DNA from: Streptococcus suis YS161
Lineage (GTDB): Bacteria > Bacillota > Bacilli > Lactobacillales > Streptococcaceae
Direction of reading: 5' to 3'
DNA length: 64,000 nucleotides
Assembly (NCBI RefSeq): GCF_002760245.1
Contig: NZ_ASCA01000056.1
Location: forward strand, 38,238-102,237
In this document: positions 63,847 to 64,000 of the stretch, piece after piece
How the letters are laid out: every line of letters begins with the position of its first letter
Position numbering within the stretch: position 1 is the first letter of the stretch
The notes under the pieces: model-generated
What the model was told of the DNA's origin: nothing
The model's database searches: none
The model's input: only the letters and a program-made list of their open reading frames with translations
Program-made: the position numbers and the translations under genes

Positions 63847-64000
63847 AACGAATTACCGCTAATCAATATCAGACATCAGAGCGTTATTATAAACTCCCTA
63901 AAATTTTGTTTGAGAGTGAACGTTACAAGGATATGAAGCTGGAGGTTAAGGTAGCCTACGCGGTTTTAAAGGATCGGTTGGAGTTGTCTTTGAGTAAAGG
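63843..64000 (+). CDS. replication initiator protein A (RepA_N), 5' part only
   Basis: The first 52 codons are in the window: MKRITANQYQTSERYYKLPK and onward, with FESERYKDMKLEVKVAYAVL. This is the N-terminal domain of RepA_N initiators found on theta-replicating plasmids and on ICEs of the Tn5252/ICESa2603 type. The gene continues past the window end. It indicates that the sequence to the right is a mobile element, not core chromosome. Confidence 0.82.
   Translation, partial: MKRITANQYQTSERYYKLPKILFESERYKDMKLEVKVAYAVLKDRLELSLSK

Overview
The window is low-GC Firmicute chromosome that I read as Streptococcus suis, or a very close relative. The evidence is a ciaR-ciaH pair, the srtA gene next to gyrA, the prs2/CYTH/relQ/nadK/rluA/pta block, a pst-phoU operon with two pstB genes, a ComX-type box before radC, and dispersed intergenic repeats beginning GGGAG(C/T)GGGAAAGA. 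Species was judged from gene content and recall of protein sequences, not by a search. No tRNA, rRNA or CRISPR array was recognised. Layout: 0-10 kb holds a DUF2130 protein, an aminoglycoside-nucleotidyltransferase-like gene broken by one in-frame stop, a small hydrolase/DUF1858/DUF438 cluster, truB, ribF, a voltage-type ion channel, spx, an IMPase and an rRNA methyltransferase. 10-19 kb holds pstS-C-A-B-B-phoU, a repeat-rich secreted protein with a CiaR-type promoter, a structured leader, ciaRH and a transglutaminase-like lipoprotein. 19-29 kb holds rpsT, coaA and a nucleoside salvage and uptake block (methyltransferase, pdp, deoC, cdd, then a BmpA/Nup-type ABC importer). 28.9-30.3 kb is a complete IS3-family element close in size to IS861. 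30-49.8 kb is core: a reductase, ldh, gyrA, srtA, radC, rex, a cysteine desulfurase block, prs, CYTH, relQ, nadK, rluA, pta, a heterodimeric ABC exporter, a thioesterase and a MutY that lacks the iron-sulfur cysteines. 49.8-53 kb is the least ordinary part. It has a ~500-nt transcription unit with its own promoter, many perfect stems and a strong terminator. Next to it a self-cleaving S24-type repressor is divergent from a two-gene cassette of unknown function, and then comes a broken zinc-ribbon gene. 53-62 kb holds a MET-box-controlled metY, an ABC-F ATPase behind a classical attenuator, an acetyltransferase, a GlnPQ-type importer and uvrB. 62-64 kb has a hairpin-rich repeat, a small LPXTG protein whose YSIRK signal has lost its ATG, an acetyltransferase, and a NUDIX gene cut off where an integrative element with a RepA_N initiator begins and runs off the window. 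Connections between genes: Rex (37 kb) senses NADH/NAD and may act on its own promoter and on ldh. A cre site (CcpA) overlaps the -35 of the nucleoside-catabolism operon, and a weaker cre-like site overlaps the -35 of the structured RNA. Sortase A (34.8 kb) is the enzyme expected to anchor LPXTG proteins such as the small one at 62.4 kb. Several housekeeping genes (truB, ribF, the methyltransferase, mutY, uvrB) have an extended -10 only 6-7 nt before the ATG and no Shine-Dalgarno sequence, which points to leaderless mRNAs.
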